Source: Rariglobus sp. (GTDB lineage: Bacteria; Verrucomicrobiota; Verrucomicrobiia; Opitutales; Opitutaceae). From it: DNA of 64,000 nt. Both the position numbers and the translations under genes were made by a program. How positions within the stretch are numbered: the first letter of the stretch is position 1; every line of letters starts with the position of its first letter. Below, in pieces: positions 9,870 through 22,729 of this stretch. The DNA lies in the NCBI GenBank assembly GCA_029266495.1, contig JAQSWS010000011.1, forward strand, positions 1-64,000. Reading direction: 5' to 3'. The notes beneath the pieces are model-generated. The model saw only the letters and a list, made by a program, of their open reading frames with translations, did no database searches and was not told where the DNA came from.

Positions 9870-9982
9870 AGGCTGAATTTATAGATAAATGAACAGACTT
9901 TTCTCCACCGCAAGTGCGACTTTTCACCGGGCCTTATATCGAAATCAAAGCCGGGTGCCCTTCATCCAAGTGAGATTTATAA

Positions 9983-10019
9983 ATAACTTTTTAAGAAACG
10001 GCATAAGCCTTTCCGATTG
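9983..10019 (+). promoter_or_regulatory. Conserved two-block motif, site A (putative AraC operator)
   Basis: ATAACTTTTT (9983-9992), ten bases, then a 17-base block ATAAGCCTTTCCGATTG (10003-10019). The same arrangement with identical spacing is found at 17399-17435 and 25967-26003. The blocks begin 20 bp apart, about two helical turns, as expected for the two half-sites of an AraC-family dimer. The site lies between the divergent AraC gene (start 9869) and VWA gene (start 10167). The rest of 9870-10166 shows AT-rich stretches fit for promoters but nothing else I can name. Confidence 0.5.
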
Positions 10020-10166
10020 AGCGACGGGGATTCCCCATGGTGCTTTCTTGAGAGTTCTCCCGCATCCGTCGGTGCATATACCGCCAAATCAACGTGAGCG
10101 CCTTCGTCGCTATGACACCTCGCGGGCAGCGAGCGAGACATCGCCCGTATAGCCCCCCAACCCCCA

Positions 10167-11657
10167 ATGGCCTCTCCCCATCCGAACCTTTACCGTCGCA
10201 TCACCGCAAGTGTGCCCCTGCTGATCACCATCGGCATCCACGTGCTCCTGATCATGATCGCCGGTTACTTCGTCACCGAGCAGATCATCGGGAAAAAGAA
10301 GACGTTTGAGGCGTCCGCCGCTTCCGAGCCCTCAATCGCACAAAAACAGGTCGAACACCGTCTTCAGGTCGCCCGCAAGGGCGGTGGTTCCGCCAGCTCC
10401 TCCCCGGTTTCAGCCGCCCGCATTTTTTCCACCGCCGAAAACGCCCTGCAGATGCCCGCCTTGCCCGACTTGCCGTCCGTCGGCGCCAGTTCGCTCAGCG
10501 GCATGGGCTTCGGCAAAGGCATGGGCGCAGTCGGCACCGGCACGGGCTACAATACCGGCGTTGGCACAGCCAACGCACTCGGCGGTCGTGGCTTCATGAG
10601 CATGAGCTTCCTGGGCGTAACCAACCAACGCGCCAGCAAAGTGGTCTTCGTGGTGGATATCAGCTCCTCGCTCATGGACATCAGAAAAGGCGGCTTTCGC
10701 GCCTTTGAAATCTTGCGCACCGAGATCTCCCGCCTGGTCAGCACCCTGCCGCCGGCAAACGGATTCAACGTCATTTTGTTCGATGGCAACTACTCCGTCC
10801 GCCTTTTCGCCAGCGAACTCCAACCTGCGACCGTTGCCAGCAAGACCGCGTTTTTCGAATGGCTCAAGCCCATCAACTCCGATCTTCAAACCCTCGGCAT
10901 GCGCTCGATTCCCGCCGCTTCGCCCCGCTGGAAATATGATCCGCCTGAAAGTCTCAAACTCGATCCCGAATATCGTCCCGCAACCTGGCTCAACGCCCTT
11001 CACGCCGCGCTCGAGCAAAAACCCGACACCATCTTCATCATCACCGGTTCCGCCGGGCCGGGCGCCAAAGAGCTCTCCCGGGCGGAGGTGGATCGCATTT
11101 ACGAAGCCCGCAAGAAAGAGGTGGCGGAACTTTTTGCGCGTCTGATACGCGAGGGCTACGACCTGAAGGCCATCGCGGCCGCCCGCAGCAAAGCCGTCGC
11201 CAGACTCCGCGCCGACTTCGACGCCATCAACCGCAAGCTGGTCGCGCAGAATAAAGACCCGTTCATCATTCAGGATATCCGCCGCGTCCTCGCCCCGGAT
11301 TTCCAGGCGGCGCTCAAGCGTGCCGGCTTCACCCTCAAGCTCGATCCCACGGGATGGACCGACAAAGAAGGCCGCCTCATGTGGGACACCCCGACCAGCG
11401 CTGAAATCGCCCGCCCGACCACGGGTCACGAGCATGCCGAGTTCTCCGATGTTCTGAACCACGTCTCCCGGCTCCAGTATGGCCTGCTCCGCGAACGCGC
11501 CTCCATCAATACGTTCCTGTTCGTCGGCCCCGCCGAGTCAAACGAGGCGGCGCAAAAAAATCTCTCCGCGCTGTCATCCCGCAACGGCGGAAAGTTCAAT
11601 CTGCTCACGACCAAACGCCTCGAGGAAATCACCCGGCGCGATGCGGAGGCGAAATAG
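10167..11657 (+). CDS. Membrane-anchored VWA-domain protein (paralogue 1)
   Basis: 496 residues. One transmembrane helix near the N-terminus (about 15-37, LLITIGIHVLLIMIAGYFV) resembles TonB-type anchors. It is followed by a linker with a Gly-rich stretch (SGMGFGKGMGAVGTGTG, about 111-127). A von Willebrand A domain starts about residue 157 with MIDAS-type DISSS at 164-168. The VWA fold seems split: strand FIITGSAGPG (about 288) is followed by about 150 mostly helical residues before the closing strands NTFLFVGPA and GGKFNLLTTKRLEEI. The first 170 residues are almost identical, without gaps, to the 44594-46069 product. Function is unknown; metal-dependent protein binding at the periplasmic side is plausible. 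Confidence 0.85.
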   Translation: MASPHPNLYRRITASVPLLITIGIHVLLIMIAGYFVTEQIIGKKKTFEASAASEPSIAQKQVEHRLQVARKGGGSASSSPVSAARIFSTAENALQMPALPDLPSVGASSLSGMGFGKGMGAVGTGTGYNTGVGTANALGGRGFMSMSFLGVTNQRASKVVFVVDISSSLMDIRKGGFRAFEILRTEISRLVSTLPPANGFNVILFDGNYSVRLFASELQPATVASKTAFFEWLKPINSDLQTLGMRSIPAASPRWKYDPPESLKLDPEYRPATWLNALHAALEQKPDTIFIITGSAGPGAKELSRAEVDRIYEARKKEVAELFARLIREGYDLKAIAAARSKAVARLRADFDAINRKLVAQNKDPFIIQDIRRVLAPDFQAALKRAGFTLKLDPTGWTDKEGRLMWDTPTSAEIARPTTGHEHAEFSDVLNHVSRLQYGLLRERASINTFLFVGPAESNEAAQKNLSALSSRNGGKFNLLTTKRLEEITRRDAEAK

Positions 11658-11674
11658 AGACTCGAGAAAAGGAA

Positions 11675-11741
11675 AAGGAGGACCAGTCATGTCGGGTCCG
11701 GAATGGCAAATCCAACCCGGCGGACACACCCGGTCCTCCTT
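11675..11741. terminator. Long hairpin between convergent genes
   Basis: AAGGAGGACC at 11675-11684 pairs perfectly with GGTCCTCCTT at 11732-11741. Inside, GGGTCCG (11694-11700) and CGGAC (11721-11725) can form a nested stem. It sits between the VWA stop (11657) and the stop of the convergent GH gene (11756). A TTCTTCT tract follows on the plus strand and a purine-rich AAAAGGAAAA precedes it. A bidirectional terminator is the simplest reading. Confidence 0.6.
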
Positions 11742-11755
11742 CTTCTAACTCCAAA

Positions 11756-13936
11756 CTAGTTGCCCGTGCTCATGACACGAATGGCATCGGCAATGACGTA
11801 GCCGCTGGTTCCTGTAGTTGAGATCAGCACGTCGATGTTGGAATTCGCGCTGGCCGCGTAGGTGCCAAGCAACACCCATTGGCTTCCGTTCAGCCGCTGG
11901 TTCACCGAGATCGCGTCAACCCCTCCCGAGGTCGTCACGTCGACCGGCACATTTGTCGGCCGGTTCGCCGCGGCGGTCCAGCGCAGGAAAACGTCATAAT
12001 TTCCCGCCGAAGCAACCGTGGTTCGAAACCGCACGGATTTGGTTCCCTTGCCGGTGTTGCCGTCGTGGATGTAGTTGGTGCCGATATAACCGGTGTCGGC
12101 CGTGCTGCCGGTCCAGCTTCCCGTGAGGGTCACTCCTTGCGGGTCGGTGTTGTCCACCACAACATCCAGGGGCTGGGGCGGCGGCGTATTTGTTTTCACG
12201 ATACGCACGGCATCGGCGATGACGTAGCCGCTGGTTCCCGCGTTCGAGATCAGCACGTCGATGTTGGAATTGGCGGTGGCCATGTAGGCTCCGAGCAGCA
12301 CCCATTGCCCCCCGGTGAGCCGCTGGTTGACGGTCAACGCATCCACCCCGCTTGAGGTGGTCACGTCCACCGGCACGTTGATCGGACGATTCGCGGCGGC
12401 GGTCCAGCGCAGGTAGACTTCATACTCGCCGGCCGAGGGGGCCGTGGCGCGGAACCGCACCGATTTGGTGCCTTTTCCGGTGCCCCCGTCGGTCAGGTAG
12501 TTGATGCCGTAGAAACCCGAGGTGGAGGTGCTGGCCGTCCAGCTTCCGGTCAGGGTGACCGCCTGCGTGTCGGTGTTGTCGATGATGATCTCCACCGGTT
12601 GCACCGCCGGGAGCGGGATATAGACCGGCCCGCCGCCGATGGTGACGGTCAGGTTGGAGTTGGCGGTGGTAAGTGTGGTCACGGCGCCGAAGGTATCAAC
12701 CACGGCATAGGATCCCGCCGCGCCCACCGGCAAAGACACCGGGTGCGGCGCCTCAAGCCGTTGATTGGTGGGCAGCGTCGGATCCGGCGTGGTCCAGGCC
12801 ACCAGCTTCCTTTGACCGGCGGCATTCTCAAAGATCGCGGCATAGTCCAGGTTCGATGCCAGGGTGACCCGCTGCACGTAGCTGTATCCATTGAGCTGCG
12901 ACGTCATCACCTGGGCGGCGGTGAACGTGGGACGCTCGGCGAGATTGGTCTCCAGCACGCCATAGCTGGCATCGGTGAGTTCATACCAGATGGTGCCTTG
13001 AATCCCGGCCATGGCATCGACCAGATTTTGACGCACGAATTGCCAGGCCTGTCCCTGCTCCACGTTCGCCGTGGTGAACCCGCGCTCGATCAGCCAGCTT
13101 TCCGGGTAACCGACTTCGCTCGTCACGATGGCGAGGTTTTGCCCCCCGTTGTTGTTCATGATCTGGCGGATCGTCGGATAGCCGTTCAAGTAGGCGAGCT
13201 CCGGCCAGCGAAAACCGTAGGGATGCACCGAAATGCCATCGATGCCGGAGTTCAGAATGCCGACCTCGACGCAGCGCTCGAACCAGCTGAATGAGGCGCT
13301 CCAAAGGGCGGAAATCGAACCCGCGACCACACGGCAACCCGGGTCGGCGGCCTTCATCGCGGGCACGGCGTCGAGGACCAGTTCCGTGTATTCTTCGGCC
13401 ATGGCGTCGGTGTTGCTGACGTTTTCGGGATTATCGTGCCAAAAACTGCGCAGGTTCGGCTCGTTCCAGATTTCATAGATGATGTCTTTGCCTGCGTAAC
13501 GCTCCGCCACGTCCGCGGCGAAATTGGCGAACGCCTGGCGGCCCGCCTCGGTGACGATCGCGCGGTCGTGGAGGTTTTCGTAGATGCGATTATTCCACAC
13601 CAGCGTGATCAGCATGGTGAATCCGCGGGCTTCCATGCTGGCGATCCAACCGTCCGGCTGGGACCAGTTATAGATGCCGGGACTGGTCTCGATGTTTTCC
13701 CAATAGATGGCCTTGCGCACCAGCCCGGCACCGGTGTCCTGCGCCTTGTCGAGCGCCGCGGTGCTCATGTCTTCATTCTTGAGCTGGATACCGGTGGTGG
13801 CCGGGATTCTCAAATCCGACATCACTTGGGCCGGAAGGGTGGTCGAAAGCAACAAAACCGTCAGAAAGGCAAAAAATGACAAAGGCCGGAAGGCGCGATG
13901 CCACGCGAAACGTTGAGCAGTGAAATGACTGTTCAT
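11756..13936 (-). CDS. Secreted glycoside hydrolase (clan GH-A) with two golvesin-type modules
   Basis: 726 residues from an ATG at 13936. Signal peptide about 1-37 (FFAFLTVLLLSTTLPAQ). The TIM-barrel region has YEIWNEPN (acid/base Glu159) and VTSEVGYPES (nucleophile Glu274). Two tandem C-terminal modules of about 137 residues (about 446-583 and 588-724) share VDNTD, VTLTGSW, GKGTKSVRFR, LRWTAAANRP and SGYVIADAVRIV. This pattern is the golvesin C-terminal-like domain, thought to bind carbohydrate or surfaces. The barrel resembles the 46101-47420 product. It converges with the VWA gene. Substrate unknown; GH39/GH5-like. Confidence 0.87.
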   Translation of the reverse strand: MNSHFTAQRFAWHRAFRPLSFFAFLTVLLLSTTLPAQVMSDLRIPATTGIQLKNEDMSTAALDKAQDTGAGLVRKAIYWENIETSPGIYNWSQPDGWIASMEARGFTMLITLVWNNRIYENLHDRAIVTEAGRQAFANFAADVAERYAGKDIIYEIWNEPNLRSFWHDNPENVSNTDAMAEEYTELVLDAVPAMKAADPGCRVVAGSISALWSASFSWFERCVEVGILNSGIDGISVHPYGFRWPELAYLNGYPTIRQIMNNNGGQNLAIVTSEVGYPESWLIERGFTTANVEQGQAWQFVRQNLVDAMAGIQGTIWYELTDASYGVLETNLAERPTFTAAQVMTSQLNGYSYVQRVTLASNLDYAAIFENAAGQRKLVAWTTPDPTLPTNQRLEAPHPVSLPVGAAGSYAVVDTFGAVTTLTTANSNLTVTIGGGPVYIPLPAVQPVEIIIDNTDTQAVTLTGSWTASTSTSGFYGINYLTDGGTGKGTKSVRFRATAPSAGEYEVYLRWTAAANRPINVPVDVTTSSGVDALTVNQRLTGGQWVLLGAYMATANSNIDVLISNAGTSGYVIADAVRIVKTNTPPPQPLDVVVDNTDPQGVTLTGSWTGSTADTGYIGTNYIHDGNTGKGTKSVRFRTTVASAGNYDVFLRWTAAANRPTNVPVDVTTSGGVDAISVNQRLNGSQWVLLGTYAASANSNIDVLISTTGTSGYVIADAIRVMSTGN

Positions 13937-14194
13937 GGTCGGGTATGGGGTGGGGGTTATGATGCCCGGTTCGTCTCGATTACTCGAAGACGCGTGGGCC
14001 GGGCTTTTCGTATGCCTGCTGCATATCGATTACTTTTCGATCCCCCCCGCTTATCCGGATATGACATTCGCTTACCGTTACCGAAGCTGACGCCATCTGC
14101 GCGTCCTGGACTTCTACTAAGATGACTAAACCTTATCTCTTTTTGATATAGGCTCGCTTCCAGGAACCTCGAATTGTCCGGTGATAAACCCTGA

Positions 14195-17368
<3,174 letters not shown>

Positions 17369-17398
17369 TCTTAAGGGGAAATCCGCATGGATTAACCG

Positions 17399-17435
17399 GT
17401 AAGTTTTTGGCCCTCAGAGCAACCGTTGGCAGTTG
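17399..17435 (+). promoter_or_regulatory. Conserved two-block motif, site B (putative AraC operator)
   Basis: GTAAGTTTTT (17399-17408), ten bases, then GCAACCGTTGGCAGTTG (17419-17435). It is the same layout as sites A and C; the first block is identical to site C and the second matches site C at 11 of 17 positions. GGATTAACCG just upstream also resembles GGATTTAAAG before site C. It ends 37 bases before the ATG of the GH gene at 17473, close enough to overlap its promoter. Confidence 0.5.
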
Positions 17436-17472
17436 AGGATACTGGCCGAGCATTTGGCATAGGGGAATCGCC

Positions 17473-20400
17473 ATGACCCCTGACGATCTCTCAAGCCCCT
17501 GCAGGCGCATCGTCTCTTCACGCCACTCCAAACTGCGCTTGGAAAACCCATTATCGTTCCGGGCCTTGGCCTCCACGGTGCGCTCCAGCTTTCTCCTTTT
17601 TGTCTGCGTCCTCGCTCCTCTTGGGATCGCGCAAGAGACCGCCGCGCCCGCTTTCACCGCCGGCTTCGAGTCCGCCGCCGACGCATGGTCTTTCATCGGC
17701 ACCGCCGCAATTGAACCCGGCGACGCCTTCCAGGCCGACCGCGCGCTCGTGCTTCGAAAAACCGAATCCACGCTGCGTCACAAAGTCTCCGCCACCAGTC
17801 CTGCGTTTCCCGTCCGCCCTGGCTCCGTCGAGGTATCCTTCGCCGCCGCGAGCGATCTCACGTCGATGGACAACTCCTACAACGGCACCCTTTCGCTTGT
17901 CTTCCTCGACGCGTCCGGCCGCTCCCTCGGTGGCCACGAATTGGGCTCGGTGTTTCGAAAAACGCCGTGGAAAAAGTCCGTCGCGCTCGCCCCCGTCCCC
18001 GACCGCGCCGCCACCGCACGCCTCGTCGCCACGATCAACAAGGAAACCCTCGGAACCTTCTCCCTCGACGATCTCTCCGCCCGCATGGCCGGGAACGTCG
18101 CCGCCACCGATGGGCTGAACCGCATGATGTTCACCCTGGCGCAGGTCGGACACCTGATTCTCCCGACCGATCCGCGCACCGCCGAAATCGAGGTCTGGTC
18201 CGCCAGCGAGCTCCCCGACGCTTTGCGCGAGATCGCCTTCACCGTGCGCGACTACTGGGGCGCCGGGCAAAACGCGCCGCTACGCGCCACGCTCACGCCC
18301 GCCGGCAAAGTCCCCGGCAAGGACTTCCTGCGCTACACGACCACGGTGGACCTCGCCACGGTTCCGCTGCGCGTCGGCCGCTACTACGAGCTGCACGGCG
18401 AGATTGCCCGCCCCGGCCTCGAATCGTTTTCGAACTACACATCGTTCGCCATCCTGCCCCAGGCCGTCACCCACGCCTATTCGCCGTCCGAGATCCCTTT
18501 CACCAGCCGCACGTGGGACCAGCGTTTCAAGGAGAGCGCCACGCTCACTCACCGCCTCGGCATTCGCGTCAACAACGTCTGGGGCGCCATGAAGCCCGAG
18601 ACGCGGAAAGAAACCGGCGAACAAATCGACCGCCTGGTCGCCCTCAACATGTCGGTCCTCACCGGCTCTCCGGCCAGCTACATCGAACAGCGAGCCAAGG
18701 ACTGGGAAAAACTCCTCCATGACGACGGCGCCGAACTGCGCAACCGGGTCCGTGCGTTCATGACCGCGTTCGGACAACACAAACCGCTCTTCGTCGTCCT
18801 CGGCAACGAACCGCACAACAAACGCGAGGAAGTCAAAATCGATGTTACCGCCTATCGGATCATCTATCAGGAACTCAAGTCCATCGACCCATCCGTCTTC
18901 GTGATCGGCACCTCCGTCGGCCTCGAGGAGGACTACTTCAAGGCCGGCTTCGGCGAATGGTGCGACGCCTACAATTTCCACTCGTATGAAGACCCCGACA
19001 GTCTTCGCGAAATCATCCAGACCCGTTACCCGGCCATGTTTGCCAAATACGGTTTTCCCAAGCCGGTTTGGTCCACCGAGATCGGCATGAACAGCCAGGG
19101 AATGACGCGCCAGGCCGTCGCCGCGCTCCTCTACAAGAAGATCGCCAACTTCTTCGCCGCCGGCGGCGCCAATGTCTCCTGGTTCGGGCTCTTTTATCCC
19201 GACCCCGACGCCAAGATGCACAATTCCTTCGCCTCGGCTCATAACGTATTCGATTCCCGTTACAGTAAATACGCGCCCAAGCTCGACGCCGTTGCCTACT
19301 ACAACGCCGTCAATGGCATCGCCCTCAAACGCTTCGTCGCCGAAAAAACCTACGCCGGCGGCCTGCGTCTCTTCCACTTCCGCGACCGTGACGACCGCTC
19401 GTTGATCATCGCCTACAAGGACCAGGGCCGTGCCGACGTCCGCCTGCCTCTCCCCGGCGCCCGCGCCGTCCGCCTCACGCGCATCGATGGCAGCGTCGAC
19501 GACCTCGACGCCTCCGCCGGCGCCGTCTCCGTCACCCTCAACGAAGATCCGGTGCTCCTCTCTTTCGAGCAGGGTCCGCGCGAACTCCCCTCCGACCTCC
19601 TTCTGTCATCCATCCGCTTCACGTCCGTCCCCGCCACCCTCCAGCGCGATGGCCAAAACCTGATCGACGTTCTTCTCCCTGATAACGTCTCCGTCGACCG
19701 CGTCGATCTCCTCGCTCCTCCGTTCTGGTCCGTCATCCGCGTGGCCAGCGAAAAACTCGCCGGCAGCCCCAACACCGCGCGTTTCGCCCTCCAGGTCGCC
19801 CCCGAGAGCAAACTGCTCGCCGCCGACCTCGCGCTGGTCATCCGCGACGAGGGCGCCACCCCGTCCGGCCTGCTTTCCGCGCAAATCCCCGTCACCGCCC
19901 TCCTCGGTTTCGATGTCCTTCCGATCACCTACGGCGAGTCCGGCGGCCCGGGCGTGAAGCTCGTCGTGCACAACAACAGCAACACCCCGAAAACCCTCGC
20001 CTGGTCCGCCGTCCTCAACGGCCAGCAAACTATTCGTGCGCAGGGAAAATTCTCCTCCATCGGCGCCTCCTCCGCGCGCTTCGCCGGCCTGTCCGAGGGC
20101 ACGCTCTCACTCGACGCCCGCGCCTCCGCCGAGGTGCGCGTGCCGCTCGCGCAAACCGACCCGGCTTCCGTTTACCACGTGAAGGCCACGTTGCGCGACG
20201 ATGCCGGCCGCACGATCGTCCAGGAAAGACCCGTGGGTGGATTTGTCGCGGTGCTCAAAACCACGGCTCCTCTCAAAATCGACGGCCTTCTCGAGGAAAC
20301 CGCCTGGGCCGCGTCACCCGTTCAGACGCTCGATCAAGCCGCCCAGTTCTCCAGCTTCAAACGCAGCGGGAAGCCGCCGCGCGCGTGGGGCGGCATTGAT

Positions 20401-20919
20401 GATCTCTCCGCCCAAATCCGCTACGTTTGGGACGAAACGTTTCTTTACGTATCGGTGGTGGCAAAGGACGACATCGCCGGTCCCGCCACCCACGCCGACG
20501 CCGCGTTGTGGCGCATGGATGGACTTCAATTCCTCATCGACCCCGTGCGCACCGGCGCGCGCAAGCCTGGCAAATACGAATACTCGGTCGGACGCGGCGC
20601 GAAGGGTCCCCAGGCTTGGTGCACGCTCTCGGCCGATGCCACCAGCCCCGCGGGCCCCGCCACGGATATCCAGGTCGCCATCCACAACGACCGCAAAGAC
20701 ACCGGCAACGTCACCTACGAGGTCGCGATTCCGTGGTCGCGCCTCGCCCCGTTCACCCCTTCCGCGGGCGCCAACCTGGGCTTCACCCTCATCGTCAACG
20801 ACGACGACGGACCTGGCCGCGATGCTTTCCTCACCTGGTTCGGCAACGCGCATACCAAGGACATCGACACCGTCGGCGACCTGGTCCTCCTGCCGTTACG
20901 CCACCCCGCCACCTTTTAA
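17473..20919 (+). CDS. Large multidomain glycoside hydrolase with CBM9-like domain (paralogue of the 3023-6907 gene)
   Basis: 1148 residues from an ATG at 17473 preceded by AGGGGA at SD distance. A hydrophobic signal segment (SSFLLFVCVLAPLGIAQ) lies at 38-54, giving an unusually long n-region; an in-frame GTG at 17578 would give a normal signal peptide and is an alternative start. Domains: sandwich module (about 55-210), GH-A barrel with GNEPHN (Glu446) and WSTEIGMNSQGM (Glu536), Ig-like regions, CBM9-like domain from about 935 (LKIDGLLEETAW). It aligns along its length with the 3023-6907 product but lacks that protein's first module. Site B lies directly upstream, and the FAD oxidoreductase follows by 14 bp. 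Confidence 0.87.
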   Translation: MTPDDLSSPCRRIVSSRHSKLRLENPLSFRALASTVRSSFLLFVCVLAPLGIAQETAAPAFTAGFESAADAWSFIGTAAIEPGDAFQADRALVLRKTESTLRHKVSATSPAFPVRPGSVEVSFAAASDLTSMDNSYNGTLSLVFLDASGRSLGGHELGSVFRKTPWKKSVALAPVPDRAATARLVATINKETLGTFSLDDLSARMAGNVAATDGLNRMMFTLAQVGHLILPTDPRTAEIEVWSASELPDALREIAFTVRDYWGAGQNAPLRATLTPAGKVPGKDFLRYTTTVDLATVPLRVGRYYELHGEIARPGLESFSNYTSFAILPQAVTHAYSPSEIPFTSRTWDQRFKESATLTHRLGIRVNNVWGAMKPETRKETGEQIDRLVALNMSVLTGSPASYIEQRAKDWEKLLHDDGAELRNRVRAFMTAFGQHKPLFVVLGNEPHNKREEVKIDVTAYRIIYQELKSIDPSVFVIGTSVGLEEDYFKAGFGEWCDAYNFHSYEDPDSLREIIQTRYPAMFAKYGFPKPVWSTEIGMNSQGMTRQAVAALLYKKIANFFAAGGANVSWFGLFYPDPDAKMHNSFASAHNVFDSRYSKYAPKLDAVAYYNAVNGIALKRFVAEKTYAGGLRLFHFRDRDDRSLIIAYKDQGRADVRLPLPGARAVRLTRIDGSVDDLDASAGAVSVTLNEDPVLLSFEQGPRELPSDLLLSSIRFTSVPATLQRDGQNLIDVLLPDNVSVDRVDLLAPPFWSVIRVASEKLAGSPNTARFALQVAPESKLLAADLALVIRDEGATPSGLLSAQIPVTALLGFDVLPITYGESGGPGVKLVVHNNSNTPKTLAWSAVLNGQQTIRAQGKFSSIGASSARFAGLSEGTLSLDARASAEVRVPLAQTDPASVYHVKATLRDDAGRTIVQERPVGGFVAVLKTTAPLKIDGLLEETAWAASPVQTLDQAAQFSSFKRSGKPPRAWGGIDDLSAQIRYVWDETFLYVSVVAKDDIAGPATHADAALWRMDGLQFLIDPVRTGARKPGKYEYSVGRGAKGPQAWCTLSADATSPAGPATDIQVAIHNDRKDTGNVTYEVAIPWSRLAPFTPSAGANLGFTLIVNDDDGPGRDAFLTWFGNAHTKDIDTVGDLVLLPLRHPATF

Positions 20920-20933
20920 ATTGTAACTAAATA

Positions 20934-22721
20934 ATGAATACTAGAATCAAACATGAAGCGGACATAGTGATCGTGGGCGCGACCCCCGGAGGCATCGCCG
21001 CCGCGGTCTCCGCCGCCGAACGCGGCCGGTCCGTGCTGCTCCTGGAGCGCTCCGCCCACATCGGCGGTCTGCCCGCCAACGGACTCGGTGCCACCGACAT
21101 CGCGACGCGCGGCGCCACCGGCGGCTTCTTCACCCATTTCACCGAGAGCATCAAGGCGCACTACGCCAAACACTATGGCGCGGACTCGCAACAGGTGCAC
21201 GACTGCGACGGTGGCATCTTCTTCGAGGCATCCGTCGCCGAGAAGGTTCTTCTGGCCATTCTCGCCGCCCAGCCGCGCATCCGCGTGCTGCTCCACCGTC
21301 AGTTCGACGCAGAACCCGACAACGTGGAAAAGACCGGCGCCCGTCTCACCGGCATCGAGATCCTCGATCTAACCTCCGGTGAAACCGAGGCCGTGCGCGG
21401 ACGCGTATTCATCGATGCCACCTACGAGGGCGACCTCGCCGATGCCGCCGGCGCACCCTGCCGTCTTGGTCGTGAGGACCAGCGCGAATTCAATGAGCCC
21501 ATGGCCGGTCGCATCTACAAACCCTGGTGTGGTGAGATCGCCGCCGGCACCACCGGCCGCGGTGACAACGCCGTCCAGTCCTACAACTACCGCCTGCCGC
21601 TCACCATGGACCCGACGCGCCGGGTGCCGTTCGCCAGGCCTGCGTCGTATCGCCGTGAAGACTACATCTCGATCATCGACGACATCCGGCTCAACCGGAA
21701 CACCGGCGCCGCCGGCACCATTCCCAACGAGCTCCACTGGGACGGCATCGGCCGTATCGTGAATATTGTCGAGCTGCCCAACAACAAGACCGACTCCAAC
21801 AACCAGCACCGCGCCTTCGTCTCCACCGATCTTCCCGAGGAAAACTGGCCGTGGCCGTCCGCCGGCTGGGAATGGCGCGACCGCTACGCGCAACGCCTCC
21901 GCGATTACACACTCGGCCTGCTCTGGTTCTGCCAGAACGACCCCGAGCTGCCCGAGGATTTCCGCCAGCGCTGCGCCCCGTGGGGTCTCGCCGCCGACGA
22001 ATATCAGGACAACGGCAACTTCCCCCGCCAGGTCTATGTTCGCGAAGGCCGCCGCATCGTCGGCGAACACATCTTCACCGCGCATGACGCCCTTCCGACC
22101 GTTCCCGGCGGACGCCCCCCCGTCCACGCGGACAGCATCACCGGGAGCCACTACGCCCTCGACTCGCACGCGACCCGGAAACGCGAAACCGGCCGCCTTC
22201 ACCTCGAAGGGTTTTTCAGTCACAAGTCCGCGCCCTACACTGTCCCTTACCGCGTGATCACGCCGCTCGAGGTGGAGGGTTTGCTCGTTCCCGTAGCCGC
22301 CTCCGCGACCCACGTCGGTTTCTCCACCTTGCGCATGGAGCCCTGCTGGATGGCCCTCGGAGAAGCCGCCGGCGTCGCCGCCGCGATGTCCCTCGAAACC
22401 GGCACGCCCGTTCGCAAGATCCCCATCGGCGCCCTCCAGCGCGCGCTCCTCAAACGCGGTGCCGTGCTTCTCTACTTTAAGGATGTGCCCATCGGCCACC
22501 CCGCCGCCCCCGCCTTCCAGCTCCTCGGACTCCAGGGCGTCATCACCGGCTGGCACGCCCGCCCCGACGACTCCATCACCGCCGAAGAGGCCCGCGAATG
22601 GACCCGCATCCTCGGCATTCCCGGCATCGAACCACGGGTCGGCACCCAAACGCGTGCCGACTTCCTCGCCGAAGCATGGACCGCCTCGGCCGGCGCGAGA
22701 CCGGTGCTGCTCGCCACCTGA
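20934..22721 (+). CDS. FAD-dependent oxidoreductase (FAD_oxidored type)
   Basis: 595 residues. The N-terminal Rossmann motif DIVIVGATPGGIAAAVSAAE (about 10-29) and LLLERSAHIGGLPANG mark an FAD-binding protein of the group often annotated xanthan lyase/FAD_oxidored. FIDATYEGDLADAAG and a late MEPCWMALGEAAG-VAAA block (second FAD contact) also fit. No signal peptide. It lies 14 bp after the large GH and 8 bp before the GH50-like gene, so it belongs to a glycan-processing operon. The reaction is not known; oxidation of a sugar or sugar-derived substrate is an inference from context. Confidence 0.85.
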   Translation: MNTRIKHEADIVIVGATPGGIAAAVSAAERGRSVLLLERSAHIGGLPANGLGATDIATRGATGGFFTHFTESIKAHYAKHYGADSQQVHDCDGGIFFEASVAEKVLLAILAAQPRIRVLLHRQFDAEPDNVEKTGARLTGIEILDLTSGETEAVRGRVFIDATYEGDLADAAGAPCRLGREDQREFNEPMAGRIYKPWCGEIAAGTTGRGDNAVQSYNYRLPLTMDPTRRVPFARPASYRREDYISIIDDIRLNRNTGAAGTIPNELHWDGIGRIVNIVELPNNKTDSNNQHRAFVSTDLPEENWPWPSAGWEWRDRYAQRLRDYTLGLLWFCQNDPELPEDFRQRCAPWGLAADEYQDNGNFPRQVYVREGRRIVGEHIFTAHDALPTVPGGRPPVHADSITGSHYALDSHATRKRETGRLHLEGFFSHKSAPYTVPYRVITPLEVEGLLVPVAASATHVGFSTLRMEPCWMALGEAAGVAAAMSLETGTPVRKIPIGALQRALLKRGAVLLYFKDVPIGHPAAPAFQLLGLQGVITGWHARPDDSITAEEAREWTRILGIPGIEPRVGTQTRADFLAEAWTASAGARPVLLAT

Positions 22722-22729
22722 ACATCCCC

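Noticed and set aside
14126-14150. Fourth copy of the two-block promoter motif upstream of the GH2 gene
   Set aside because: TAAACCTTATC resembles the second block only partly and the first block is missing at the right spacing.
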